From positions 25,231 to 89,230 of the forward strand of contig JBCBGC010000011.1 of NCBI GenBank assembly GCA_038527215.1: 64,000 bases of DNA, written 5' to 3'. Below, in pieces: positions 34,200 through 42,994 of this stretch. Source of the DNA: JAWPMV01 sp038527215. GTDB lineage: Bacteria; Bacteroidota; Bacteroidia; J057. The position numbers and the translations under genes are program-made. The notes below the pieces were generated by a model. It worked only from the letters and a program-made list of their open reading frames with translations. It did no database searches and was not told where the DNA came from. How positions within the stretch are numbered: the stretch's first letter is position 1; each line of letters starts with the position of its first letter.

Positions 34200-34562
34200 C
34201 TAGGTGTTATAATAAAATTTCTCGTTGACGATCTTCCCCTCGTCGTTCCAACGCTGCACCGCCAACTGCGTGTATTTCCGATCACCCCAGTCTTTATGCG
34301 TATAATCAAAGTCCCATTCGACTACTGCCAGGTTATCGCTGATCATGACCTGTTTTACCGCTGCCCCCCGAAATGCTGTCAGCCCATTGACAAAGGCTTC
34401 CTCATAGGACCGGCATACATCTTTCCCTATGCGCAGATCAGCTTCGTTGTCCTGCATGACCACTTCCTGGTCATAAAATTTTTCAAAGGCTTCCAGTACC
34501 TGGCCTTGCAGGATTAGTTGGTTGAGTTCGTTTACGTTTTCTGCTAGCGATTGATTGCTCAT
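34200..34562 (-). CDS. Cytosolic SnoaL/NTF2-like protein
   Basis: The 120-residue protein has no signal peptide. It has the SnoaL-like layout: opening helices (LNQLILQGQVLEAFEKFYD), the VMQDNEADLRIGKD turn, and final strands (QVMISDNLAVVEWDFDY, TQLAVQRWNDEGKIVNEKF). The function of this subgroup is unknown. A perfect 18-base palindrome lies 24-41 bases upstream of its start and may control it. Confidence 0.85.
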   Translation of the reverse strand: MSNQSLAENVNELNQLILQGQVLEAFEKFYDQEVVMQDNEADLRIGKDVCRSYEEAFVNGLTAFRGAAVKQVMISDNLAVVEWDFDYTHKDWGDRKYTQLAVQRWNDEGKIVNEKFYYNT

Positions 34563-34963
34563 GGATTATTTGTTAAATATGAATATCAATGTTTAAACAT
34601 TGAATTACCTACACTAACGGAGCTGTCTACGGAAAGGTTTGAAAGATTCCCTTTTTTTTTAGGATAATTTCCCCGTAAAGTGGCCCAACCTCCAAATACT
34701 TACATGATGCTTAACGAGCCAATCCTGCCATTGGTCCCAGCATTGGTTCCGTTTAACGGCATTTTTATACTGTTTTCGAGAAAATCCATAAAAAATACTA
34801 ATCATAAGTTGTAGTTTTAACATATCCTCAAATAAGAAAAGTCATGTAAGGCTTCCTTCTTTTTGACCTTCCTTTCGCTTCTCTTCTGGCTCCCTGGAAA
34901 AGCTTTGCTGGCTTTTCTTTCAGGCCTAAGCTGTATTGAATTAATCTAACCATAGTATTTGCG
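34563..34963. other. Gene-free divergent region
   Basis: This 401-base stretch separates the SnoaL-like gene from the T9SS cargo gene. Apart from the palindrome at 34586-34603 it is AT-rich and unremarkable. It must hold promoters for both flanking genes, but I found no strong consensus box. Confidence 0.5.
34586..34603. promoter_or_regulatory. Perfect 18-bp palindrome, candidate operator
   Basis: TCAATGTTTAAACATTGA is fully self-complementary. Its centre is about 33 bases upstream of the SnoaL-like ATG, a position where a repressor or activator would act. No regulator gene is adjacent. Confidence 0.5.
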
Positions 34964-35899
34964 ATGAAAAGAATAACCCTTTTCCATGGCACCCGGCCTC
35001 TGTTTCTCTTCCCCAGCAGTATCGGAATCCTGATCTTATTGGCGGCAGCCTTTATTCCCCATTCCCTTCAAGCCGGCTACTGTGATATCATCATGCCTCA
35101 GGTAAGCAGCGCCAATGGGTGTGCCCAGGCGCAGGCAGCGCCCTATTCCAGCGAGGGTTACACGGTTTATTATCTATGGGCGCGCAACAGCAATGGAAGA
35201 ATCTATGCAGAAACAGATTGGTCGACTACCACCGCTCTGTCTTTTTGTCCCTCAAATCCAGGCTTTTACCGCCTATGTGCGATCGTTTCCGGATGTCGAA
35301 GGATGGTTGAAGGGGGAGATGTCTATGTAGACAATGGGACTTTCCCTGTCGAGTGGTTATCCATTCGGGTAAAACAACTCGGCCATATGGCCCGGCTGGA
35401 ATGGTCCACCGCTTCAGAACTAAATGCCTCCCATTTCGAGGTCCAACGCGCCGCAAATGGGGAAACCTATCAAAACCTGGGACGCGTAGAAGCAGCGGGT
35501 AATAGCCAAACGGTACAGGTTTATCAATTCATGGATGCGTTGGATGCAGGGATGGCCGGGCAGCGATATACCTATCGCCTGAAGCAGGTGGACATGGACG
35601 GGGTATTCGATTTTAGCTCTTCGGTAGAATTATCCGTGCAGCAACAGCAAGGCATCAGCCTACTAGCCTTTCCCAATCCTTGCTATAACCAACTCCATCT
35701 CCGTTGGGAAAGTGGTGCTGAGGTTCATGGATTTACCCTTATTAATGCGAAAGGCGCCCTGGTCCGCAGAGAGGAATTCGAGCCAGGAAGTTTCCCGACC
35801 GATCATAGCCTGGACCTGTCCCGGCTCCCCGCTGGACTCTACGTGATCAGGCTTCAATCAGCTACCGGACAGCTCAGTCAAAAGTTTATAAAAAAATAA
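34964..35899 (+). CDS. Secreted protein with T9SS C-terminal sorting domain
   Basis: The 311-residue product has an N-terminal signal region (about 15-37), a Cys-rich domain at about 40-115 and a Bacteroidota beta-rich module at about 120-225 (the VEWLSIRVKQLGHMARLEWSTASE... type that often precedes sorting domains), and a C-terminal T9SS sorting domain (about 233-311) with FPNPCYNQL and LPAGLYVIRLQSATG motifs. It should cross the outer membrane by T9SS. The cargo's role is unknown. A strong terminator follows. Confidence 0.85.
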   Translation: MKRITLFHGTRPLFLFPSSIGILILLAAAFIPHSLQAGYCDIIMPQVSSANGCAQAQAAPYSSEGYTVYYLWARNSNGRIYAETDWSTTTALSFCPSNPGFYRLCAIVSGCRRMVEGGDVYVDNGTFPVEWLSIRVKQLGHMARLEWSTASELNASHFEVQRAANGETYQNLGRVEAAGNSQTVQVYQFMDALDAGMAGQRYTYRLKQVDMDGVFDFSSSVELSVQQQQGISLLAFPNPCYNQLHLRWESGAEVHGFTLINAKGALVRREEFEPGSFPTDHSLDLSRLPAGLYVIRLQSATGQLSQKFIKK

Positions 35900-35920
35900 A
35901 AGGTATTAACCCTGACCCCA

Positions 35921-35959
35921 AGGAAGAGGTCGCCTCAGGCGACCTCATTCCTTTTTTTA
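35921..35959 (+). terminator. Rho-independent terminator after T9SS cargo gene
   Basis: A nine-pair perfect stem (GAGGTCGCC 35926-35934 with GGCGACCTC 35938-35946), extended by outer pairs past a bulge, is followed by seven T bases. Confidence 0.88.
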
Positions 35960-35995
35960 TTACCTTAAGATAGTTTTTCATCGATCCCAATCTTC

Positions 35996-38900
35996 ATGAA
36001 AAAACGGCCAATCTGCTTGCTCTTCCTATTAGGTGCGCTTTTGTTGCTTCCCCTGAGTCGGGGAGTCACCGCCCCTATTGACTCCCTGGCAGCCTGCCAG
36101 GCTTTTGAAGTGGGCGAGTTCTACCACCAGAAAAAGGTCTACGATTCCGCGGCTTACCATTACCGTCAGGCAGCAGATGCTTTTATGGCTGCCTACCAAC
36201 AGGAGGCAGATACCAGTCTGGTCAGCCGCTATTGCCAGAGTATGCGAAAGCATGCCGGGATGTATATCCGGCAACGCAAAAACAGGGAATCGCTGGCTAT
36301 CTATGATGAAGTGCTGGCTTTGCCTCATACCATTCTGCCGGCGATCCATCGGCAAAGGCGGGAACTGTGGGTGAATAAAGGATTGATGAACCGCATGCTG
36401 GGAGATTATCAGGCTTCCATGGACAGTTATCAGGAAGCCATGCGCATTGCCAGGGAGGAACTGGGCCCAACCCATGAACTGATGGCCAACCTTTATATAA
36501 AAATGGGGGTAGCATTGAACAACTTCGACAAAATGGACGAAGCGGAAACCTACCTCGTTCGGGCTGAAGACCTCCTGCTGGAACATTATGCCCCCGAACA
36601 TCCCGACCTGAACGCCACCTATATCAACCTGGGGGTTTCCAATGCTAAAAGAGGTAGGTTGGATAAAGCGATTGATTACTGGAATCAGGCGCTGGAATTG
36701 ACTACGCGGGTGCATGGGGAGAACCATGGGGATATCGGGCGATCCCTGGCCAATATAGGACTGGCCTACCGAAACATGGGAGACTTTCATCGAGCCCTGG
36801 AGTACCAGGAAAAGGCCATTCAGATTTTGAAGGAGCAGTTAGGCCCAGGCCATGTGGTGATTGCCAAGGCCTATCACAACCTGGCTTCTGTGTACATCAG
36901 CCTGAACAATAAGCCCAAGGCGCTTTTATTCCTGGATCTGTCTGTCGCAGAGAAATTGAAAATTTATGGAGAAGTCCATCCGGAATTGGGGCAGTCTTAC
37001 AACAGCCTAGGGTTGATCTATAATGCCATGGGAGAACATGAAAAAGCGCTGATGTATTTTGAAAAAACCAGGGAGATCGGGACGCAGATTTTTGGTCCTA
37101 ACCACCGCATGGTTTCTGCTGCCCATGGGAATAAAGCCCTGGTATATCAAAATAAAGGAGATATTGATCGCGCACTGGAAGAGACGCAAATAGCACTGGA
37201 AATTGGGGCTAATTTCAGAGACGGAGATAATGAAGAATACGGCAAAAACATGATTTTTGCCGGTGATTTCTTATCCTTAAAAGGAAACTATGAGGAAGGG
37301 ATCAGGATGATTAAAAAAGGCATTGCCCATCTGGAAGCCTATTCTTCTTATCGCTCTCTGTCGGTGATCAGTGGCTACCAGGATCTGGCGCGCACCTTTC
37401 TGGAACTGGACCAACTAGACTCCGCTTATTATTTCTTTGCCCAGGCAGATAAATTGAACCAGTGGGATGAGAAAAATCCAGAACAACCTAATTTTTCTAC
37501 CGGTGATCAGGGGCTGATCTCTGAGGAGTTGCACCTCAACAATCTTCGCCTCCTAGCTCGCATCCACAGCCATCCCTCCAATACCGATCCTGACCGGGAT
37601 GAAGCCATCCTCACAGTCTATCAAAAAGCGGTAGCCCAAATTCATCTTAGCCGCAACCGGCACAGCCTGGAGGCCAATCAGCAGCTCATTCAACAAAAAG
37701 CTCAGGAAATATTTGAAGACGGCATAGGTTTTCTCCATCAACAATATCTCAAAACCCAGGATGAGTCCTATCTGGAAATGGCTTTGGGTTGGATGGAGAA
37801 AAGTAAGGCCGCCATGCTGAGTAAGGCTATTCGGGAAGCCGACGCCCGAAAGTACGCCAACATCCCTGATGACCTCCTGGCTTTAGAAAGGAGTTTGCGC
37901 ATCAATAAAAGCTTCTATGAGAAGCGCATGTATTTGTTAAAAGCTGGTGGGGAGGCTCCTACCTCTCAAGAGTGGCTATTTGTAAACCGACGGGTTACCC
38001 ACCTCAACAATCAGTACGATTCTTTGGTAACTGTATTGGAACAAAAGTATCCCCAGTATTATCAGCTCAAGTATAATGACCAACCCCTGACTCTTCAGCA
38101 GGCCCGTGGGCTTTTGGAAAAAGATCAGGCACTGGTAGAATATTTTCTGGGAGATAGTTCCCTTTTCATTTGCTACCTGGACCAGCAGCAGATTCGCATG
38201 GTGCAGGTTGAGGATACGGATTTCATCCACGATGGAGTAAACCAGCTTCGTCTGGCTTTTCGGCCTATTGAAGCCAGGGCTGCGGGAGAAGCCCGTAATG
38301 TGTCAGAAAGCAATGCCTTTTCAGAAGTGGCCTATGATCTGTATCAGAAACTGTTACAACCCTTTGAGGAGACTACATTGCCCTCCAAATTGCTGATCAT
38401 ACCGGACGGTGTATTAGGCTTCTTGCCCTTTGATGTGCTCATCTCTGAGGTTCCGGAGGCTGAGAATCGGTGGAAGGCCCTGGCCTTTCTGGCTCAGAAC
38501 CACCAGATTTCCTATGCGTATTCCCTCGCGAATTTAGGGCTGCTCAAAGGAGCCTCTTCCCACAATCCTAAGTTCCCCCTTCTGGCCATTGCGCCGAGTT
38601 TCGAGGATCAATACCTGGCCGCTTCCGATGGTGATCCCACGCGTTCTGAACTAGGTCCCTTGAAGTATAATCTGGAAGAAGCCCAATTGATCCATCAATT
38701 ATTGGGCGGCAAAGTCTTATTGAAAGATGAGGCCACGGAGGAAAACTTCTATCAGTTTGCCCCTCAAAGTCAGATCATCCATATCGCCAGTCATGCCCGG
38801 GTCAATGATGCAGATTCGCGCTATTCCCGGATTTTTTTCCAGCCTGAAGTGGATAGCCTCCATGATGGGACCCTGGAAGTGATTGAGCTGTTTAATACCC

Positions 38901-39301
38901 CGCTGGAGGCAGAACTGGTGGTATTGAGTGCTTGCGAAACGGGCCTCGGAGAGGTCTGGCAGGGAGAAGGCATCATTAGTCTGGCCAGGGGGATGGCCTA
39001 TGCCGGCGCACGAAGTACCATTACGACCCTGTGGCAAGTCAACGACCGGGCTACGGCGGAGATTATGGAACGCATGTACCATCACCTAAACCAGGGATTG
39101 CCGAAAGATGAAGCGCTGTTCCTTGCCAAAAAGGAATACCTGGACCAGAGCGACAACCTATCCGCTCATCCTCTCTTCTGGGCAGGCTTTATTCCTATCG
39201 GCAATATGGCCCCTATCCAACAACCCACCAATTGGTTGATGTGGATTGGGCTGGTCGTGCTGCTGGGACTGGGCCTCCTGATCCTGAGGAACAGAAGGTA
39301 A
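35996..39301 (+). CDS. Exported TPR-CHAT domain protein, second copy
   Basis: The 1101-residue protein has a Sec signal peptide (about 1-26), about nine TPRs (roughly 40-480) of the long kinesin-light-chain-like type, a helical linker, a CHAT domain at about 760-1065 and a C-terminal transmembrane helix (about 1080-1097). The catalytic pair is His933 (HIASHA; His929 precedes) and Cys980 (LSACET). Layout and motifs parallel the first TPR-CHAT protein of the window (6113-9226) but the TPR part is different in sequence. It sits alone between terminators, so it is probably monocistronic. Confidence 0.88.
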   Translation: MKKRPICLLFLLGALLLLPLSRGVTAPIDSLAACQAFEVGEFYHQKKVYDSAAYHYRQAADAFMAAYQQEADTSLVSRYCQSMRKHAGMYIRQRKNRESLAIYDEVLALPHTILPAIHRQRRELWVNKGLMNRMLGDYQASMDSYQEAMRIAREELGPTHELMANLYIKMGVALNNFDKMDEAETYLVRAEDLLLEHYAPEHPDLNATYINLGVSNAKRGRLDKAIDYWNQALELTTRVHGENHGDIGRSLANIGLAYRNMGDFHRALEYQEKAIQILKEQLGPGHVVIAKAYHNLASVYISLNNKPKALLFLDLSVAEKLKIYGEVHPELGQSYNSLGLIYNAMGEHEKALMYFEKTREIGTQIFGPNHRMVSAAHGNKALVYQNKGDIDRALEETQIALEIGANFRDGDNEEYGKNMIFAGDFLSLKGNYEEGIRMIKKGIAHLEAYSSYRSLSVISGYQDLARTFLELDQLDSAYYFFAQADKLNQWDEKNPEQPNFSTGDQGLISEELHLNNLRLLARIHSHPSNTDPDRDEAILTVYQKAVAQIHLSRNRHSLEANQQLIQQKAQEIFEDGIGFLHQQYLKTQDESYLEMALGWMEKSKAAMLSKAIREADARKYANIPDDLLALERSLRINKSFYEKRMYLLKAGGEAPTSQEWLFVNRRVTHLNNQYDSLVTVLEQKYPQYYQLKYNDQPLTLQQARGLLEKDQALVEYFLGDSSLFICYLDQQQIRMVQVEDTDFIHDGVNQLRLAFRPIEARAAGEARNVSESNAFSEVAYDLYQKLLQPFEETTLPSKLLIIPDGVLGFLPFDVLISEVPEAENRWKALAFLAQNHQISYAYSLANLGLLKGASSHNPKFPLLAIAPSFEDQYLAASDGDPTRSELGPLKYNLEEAQLIHQLLGGKVLLKDEATEENFYQFAPQSQIIHIASHARVNDADSRYSRIFFQPEVDSLHDGTLEVIELFNTPLEAELVVLSACETGLGEVWQGEGIISLARGMAYAGARSTITTLWQVNDRATAEIMERMYHHLNQGLPKDEALFLAKKEYLDQSDNLSAHPLFWAGFIPIGNMAPIQQPTNWLMWIGLVVLLGLGLLILRNRR

Positions 39302-39339
39302 AATGCGGACCACCTGGATGCTGCAGGTGATCCGCATTT
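39301..39339. terminator. Shared hairpin between convergent genes
   Basis: Nine-pair outer stem (AAATGCGGA/TCCGCATTT) plus a six-pair inner stem (CACCTG/CAGGTG) with one mismatch. It starts at the last base of the TPR-CHAT stop and lies 8 bases from the convergent gene's stop. T-runs are short. Confidence 0.65.
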
Positions 39340-39347
39340 GGTCAGAT

Positions 39348-40256
39348 TTATTTTTCTGAATCGATTTTTGCTTCCACCAGGGCTAGCTGTTCTAGCGCAT
39401 TTTCATCCTCCGGAGCTAGTTTAAGGACCATTTTATAGGCTCCCTGGGCTTGTTCCCATGCTTCTTTCGCCACATACGCTTCTCCGAGGCTATCAAACAC
39501 ATTGGGCTCATTTCTAAAAAGCAGGGTGTTGATGCGGAAAACTGCCAGAGCCTTGTCTAATTCGCCGGCCCGCAACAGCACATAGCCAAAGGTATTGAGC
39601 TCTCGGTGATTTTTGCTGTTTTTATAAACTGCCCGGGCAATTTCCAGCAAGGATTTCCAGTCAGATGGGATAGTATCCCCTTCCAAATGAGCAGCTACCA
39701 TAGGAACAACCTTGTATTCAGGATCAGAAGGCAGACCAGCTAAGATTTGAGCCAGATCCATTTCCAGCGAAGTGTGGGGAAACTCTACGATTCGCCCGAT
39801 TTCATTTTCGCCTTGATACACAATGAAGGTAGGGACTCTATGAATGAGCTTCCCTTTTTCTTCCCCATGAGGGCCTTGTTTATAGTTGTCTCCCCGATTA
39901 TCCAGGTTGACCAAACGGATGTCAGCCTCCGAAACGCCGATTTCGTCCAGGATTTTATAAAAACGGGGTACTTCTCTTTTGCTATCCCCACACCAGGTTC
40001 CCATAAAAATCTCCACACGGGTGTTGGACCAAAGGGGTTTACACTTTTTTACCAGGGTCGGGCTGGGTTCGTAGGCATCATAGTATTCCGTGAACCAGGA
40101 TTGGAAAGGAGAAGCGGTTAAGCCTGCCCGATTGCTCAAACCCAGGAGCATGGTATCTCCTTTTTCTGTAATCACCTGTCGGTTAAGCGGTTGGCCGGAA
40201 AGGGGGAGCGCGATAAAAAGCGCGAAAACAAAAGAAAGAATGCGAATTAAGCGCAT
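39348..40256 (-). CDS. Exported thioredoxin-like protein with TPRs
   Basis: The 302-residue protein has a signal peptide (1-22, ending LSGQ), a thioredoxin-like domain at about 60-180 and TPRs at about 205-300. The active-site motif is GTWCGDSK: the second Cys of CxxC is Ser, as in monothiol-type folds, so it may not act as a normal dithiol oxidoreductase. The RVPTFIVYQGE segment carries the cis-Pro. TPRs suggest it docks to another periplasmic protein. Confidence 0.87.
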   Translation of the reverse strand: MRLIRILSFVFALFIALPLSGQPLNRQVITEKGDTMLLGLSNRAGLTASPFQSWFTEYYDAYEPSPTLVKKCKPLWSNTRVEIFMGTWCGDSKREVPRFYKILDEIGVSEADIRLVNLDNRGDNYKQGPHGEEKGKLIHRVPTFIVYQGENEIGRIVEFPHTSLEMDLAQILAGLPSDPEYKVVPMVAAHLEGDTIPSDWKSLLEIARAVYKNSKNHRELNTFGYVLLRAGELDKALAVFRINTLLFRNEPNVFDSLGEAYVAKEAWEQAQGAYKMVLKLAPEDENALEQLALVEAKIDSEK

Positions 40257-40368
40257 AATAGTTGGGATTTTTGGTTAAACGTAAGGACAAGGCTAGCCCC
40301 GGGTCTCCACTGCGTGGAGGCCTGCTTTTCCGGAATGGATGGAACCATGATTAATCTGAGGCAATCTA

Positions 40369-40386
40369 TAACTAAGGATTTAGTTA
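40369..40386. promoter_or_regulatory. Operator-like inverted repeat, copy 1
   Basis: TAACTAA-GGAT-TTAGTTA: seven-base perfect arms with a 4-base spacer. It shares both arms with a second copy 39 bases downstream (centre to centre). Confidence 0.6.
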
Positions 40387-40407
40387 ATCAAGTTTTGCCC
40401 CAGTTTT

Positions 40408-40425
40408 TAACTAAATTTTTAGTTA
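40408..40425. promoter_or_regulatory. Operator-like inverted repeat, copy 2
   Basis: TAACTAA-ATTT-TTAGTTA has the same arms as copy 1, and here the arms extend one further pair (T/A) on each side. The two copies probably bind a dimeric regulator. Confidence 0.6.
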
Positions 40426-40611
40426 AAGGGCAAGAAAAGCCCTTTTGTACCATGATGCTAAAAATAAGTCCATGGTGTTTGAAAATTCAGCTAATCCCGC
40501 CACGGGTCCTTATTTGTCAAAGGGAGAGGAAGTTTTGAGCCAGCATTTTTTTATTTTCGTTTATAGCCTTCTCTCTATCTGAAACTTAATTCATGAGGAG
40601 AAAGCATCATT

Positions 40612-40619
40612 TAACTTTG
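40612..40619 (+). promoter_or_regulatory. Candidate -7 promoter box
   Basis: TAACTTTG matches TAnnTTTG exactly and is only 8 bases from the ATG at 40628, which implies a very short or absent leader. A -33 TTTG is not visible at the usual distance. Confidence 0.45.
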
Positions 40620-40627
40620 TCCCTGGT

Positions 40628-42970
40628 ATGAATCTTTTCAGCGCCTCCCATACCTTTCCCCGGAACCAGCGACTGTTTCTGCTTATGCTGGGATTGATCA
40701 TCGGGGGTTGGTGGCTTACCCCATCCTGCCAGTCCTCGCGGCTGGGAAAACTCCCCGCAGAGGTGGATTACAACCTACATATTCGTCCCATCCTTTCTGA
40801 CAATTGTTACACTTGTCATGGCCCGGATGCGAACAAGCGAGAAGCAGGCTTGAGGCTGGATACGGAAGAAGGGGCCTTTAGTCTGTTGGAGGATTCGCAG
40901 GAAAAATATGCTTTAGTGCCCGGACAGCCTGAAGCTTCCATCCTTTATCATCGAATCGTTGATACAGACCCTACCCGGGTGATGCCGCCGCCGGAGTCAA
41001 ACCTCTCTTTGAGTGAACGGGAAATTGCTTTACTGGAAAAATGGATTGCTCAAGGGGCAAAGTGGAAAAAACATTGGTCCTTCAATGTCCCAGAAAAACC
41101 AGCCGTACCGGAAGTAGGGGAGGCCTGGGGCCAAAATGAAATTGATGGCTTCATTCTGGCCCGCCTGCAAGAAGCGGACATGGAGCCCAATCCCGAAGCG
41201 GATAAAGAACGGCTCTTAAAACGCCTGTCCTTTGACCTGACGGGTTTACCCCCTACAATCGAACTCCAGGACAAATTCCTGACAGATGAATCTCCCAATG
41301 CCTATGAAAGCATGGTAGATGAAATGCTGGCTAGTCCTCATTTTGGTGAGCGCATGGCCATTCACTGGCTGGACGTGGCCCGCTACGCGGACTCACATGG
41401 CTACCAGGATGACGGATTGCGGACCATGTGGCCCTGGCGAGATTGGGTGATTCATGCTTTTAATCAAAATTACCCCTACGACAAATTTGTCAGAATGCAG
41501 TTGGCCGGAGACTTGTTTGACGACCCTAATGAAGAGGAGTTATTGGCTACCGGCTTTAACCGAAACCACAAAATTACCCAGGAAGGCGGGGTGATTGATG
41601 AAGAATACCGGGTGGAGTATGTTACTGACCGCACCAATACTTTCGGCAAAGCCTTTCTGGCTATGACCTTAGAATGCGCCAAATGCCACGACCATAAATA
41701 CGACCCCATCTCACAGAAGGACTACTTCAGCACCTTCGCCTTTTTCAATCAGGTACCCGAAAAAGGCTTATACGGAACCATTGACGCTGCCTATGCTGAT
41801 CCACCCAGAATGGAGATTACGCCGGAAATGGTAGAGCAAACCCTCAGCTTTATCAACATGAAGGACAGCATGCCTGTTTCGGTCATGATCATGGCAGATT
41901 CTACGGAGAAAAGGCCTAACCACGTCTTGATTCGAGGCAACTATGACGCCCATGGAGAGGAAGTAGATCCCGCTACCCCGCATGCCATTTTGGCCTTTGA
42001 TACAACCCGTTTTGCGCCCAATCGACTGGGCTTGGCCAATTGGTTGTTGGACAAAGAAAATCCCCTCGCTTCCAGGGTGTTTGTAAATCGACTCTGGCAG
42101 GAAATATTTGGCCAAGGCATTGTGAAGACCTCAGGGGATTTTGGGATGCAGGGCGATCTGCCCACCCATCTCGACCTCTTGGATTGGCTGTCGGTAGATT
42201 TTATAGAAAACGATTGGGACATCAAGCGCCTGGTGAAACTGATGGTCATGTCTGCTACCTACCGGCAGCAAGCCCATACCTCCCAGGATAAACTTTCCGT
42301 AGATCCCGAAAACCTCTTTTTCGCCAGTGCCAGACGCAATCGCCTGGGAGCAGAAACCATTCGCGATCATGTCCTGGCTTCCAGCGGTCTGCTCAATCCT
42401 GAGATCGGTGGTCCCAGCGTGAAACCCTACCAACCAGAAGGTTTGTGGGAGGCGGCGACCAGCGGAAGAGGTAGCCTGATGAACTATAAGCAGGATCATG
42501 GGGATGACCTTTACCGGAGAGGGATGTATGTATTTATCAAACGTACCGTTCCGCCGCCCTCTATGCTGATGTTTGATGCCTCCAACCGCGATCAATGCGA
42601 GGTGCGTCGTCTACAAACTAATACCCCCTTGCAGGCGCTGGTGATCATGAACGATCCTCATGTATTGGAGGCAGCCCGGGTGCTGGCTGAAACCCTTTTA
42701 TTGGATAAAAAGCTCAGTCTGGACGAGCAAATAGAACAAGCCTTTAGGCGCATCGTTTGCCGCTACCCTAAAGCGGCAGAAAAGCAGATTTTGAAGGACT
42801 TTTTCGCGCAGGAACTAAATACGCTCAGCCAGGATGAGGAGCAGGCGGGCATCGTTCTGGAAGTTGGAGAAAAAGCCCGTAACAAGGAATTGGAACCCGC
42901 CACCGTCGCCGCACTGATGCGAACGGTGCACATGATTTACAACCTGGAAGAGAGCATTACCAAAACCTAA
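40628..42970 (+). CDS. PSCyt1-DUF1549-DUF1553 protein (Planctomycete-type cytochrome protein)
   Basis: The 780-residue protein has an N-terminal hydrophobic segment with a likely lipobox (Cys34), a PSCyt1 domain (about 45-145) with one heme c motif CYTCH (Cys60, Cys63, His64), then DUF1549 (about 160-365) and DUF1553 (about 450-710) domains. This is the domain order of the large protein found in Planctomycetes paired with a DUF1501 protein. Their combined role is unproven, with a link to degradation of complex polymers often suggested. The DUF1501 gene follows within 24 bases, so the two are an operon pair. Confidence 0.92.
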   Translation: MNLFSASHTFPRNQRLFLLMLGLIIGGWWLTPSCQSSRLGKLPAEVDYNLHIRPILSDNCYTCHGPDANKREAGLRLDTEEGAFSLLEDSQEKYALVPGQPEASILYHRIVDTDPTRVMPPPESNLSLSEREIALLEKWIAQGAKWKKHWSFNVPEKPAVPEVGEAWGQNEIDGFILARLQEADMEPNPEADKERLLKRLSFDLTGLPPTIELQDKFLTDESPNAYESMVDEMLASPHFGERMAIHWLDVARYADSHGYQDDGLRTMWPWRDWVIHAFNQNYPYDKFVRMQLAGDLFDDPNEEELLATGFNRNHKITQEGGVIDEEYRVEYVTDRTNTFGKAFLAMTLECAKCHDHKYDPISQKDYFSTFAFFNQVPEKGLYGTIDAAYADPPRMEITPEMVEQTLSFINMKDSMPVSVMIMADSTEKRPNHVLIRGNYDAHGEEVDPATPHAILAFDTTRFAPNRLGLANWLLDKENPLASRVFVNRLWQEIFGQGIVKTSGDFGMQGDLPTHLDLLDWLSVDFIENDWDIKRLVKLMVMSATYRQQAHTSQDKLSVDPENLFFASARRNRLGAETIRDHVLASSGLLNPEIGGPSVKPYQPEGLWEAATSGRGSLMNYKQDHGDDLYRRGMYVFIKRTVPPPSMLMFDASNRDQCEVRRLQTNTPLQALVIMNDPHVLEAARVLAETLLLDKKLSLDEQIEQAFRRIVCRYPKAAEKQILKDFFAQELNTLSQDEEQAGIVLEVGEKARNKELEPATVAALMRTVHMIYNLEESITKT

Positions 42971-42994
42971 TCCCACGATTTTATTTCCCTCGCT

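Larger units (their letters stand above)
40257..40627. promoter_or_regulatory. Divergent region with two operator-like inverted repeats
   Basis: The 371-base region lies between the leftward thioredoxin-TPR gene and the rightward PSCyt/DUF1553 gene. It contains two TAACTAA-N4-TTAGTTA repeats (listed separately) and a TAACTTTG box 8 bases before the rightward start codon. No gene is evident. Confidence 0.6.

Noticed and set aside
36029..36790. 253-residue open frame on the minus strand
   Set aside because: It lies wholly inside the TPR-CHAT gene on the other strand, with His/Gln-rich, non-domain-like sequence. The CHAT gene has clear motifs.
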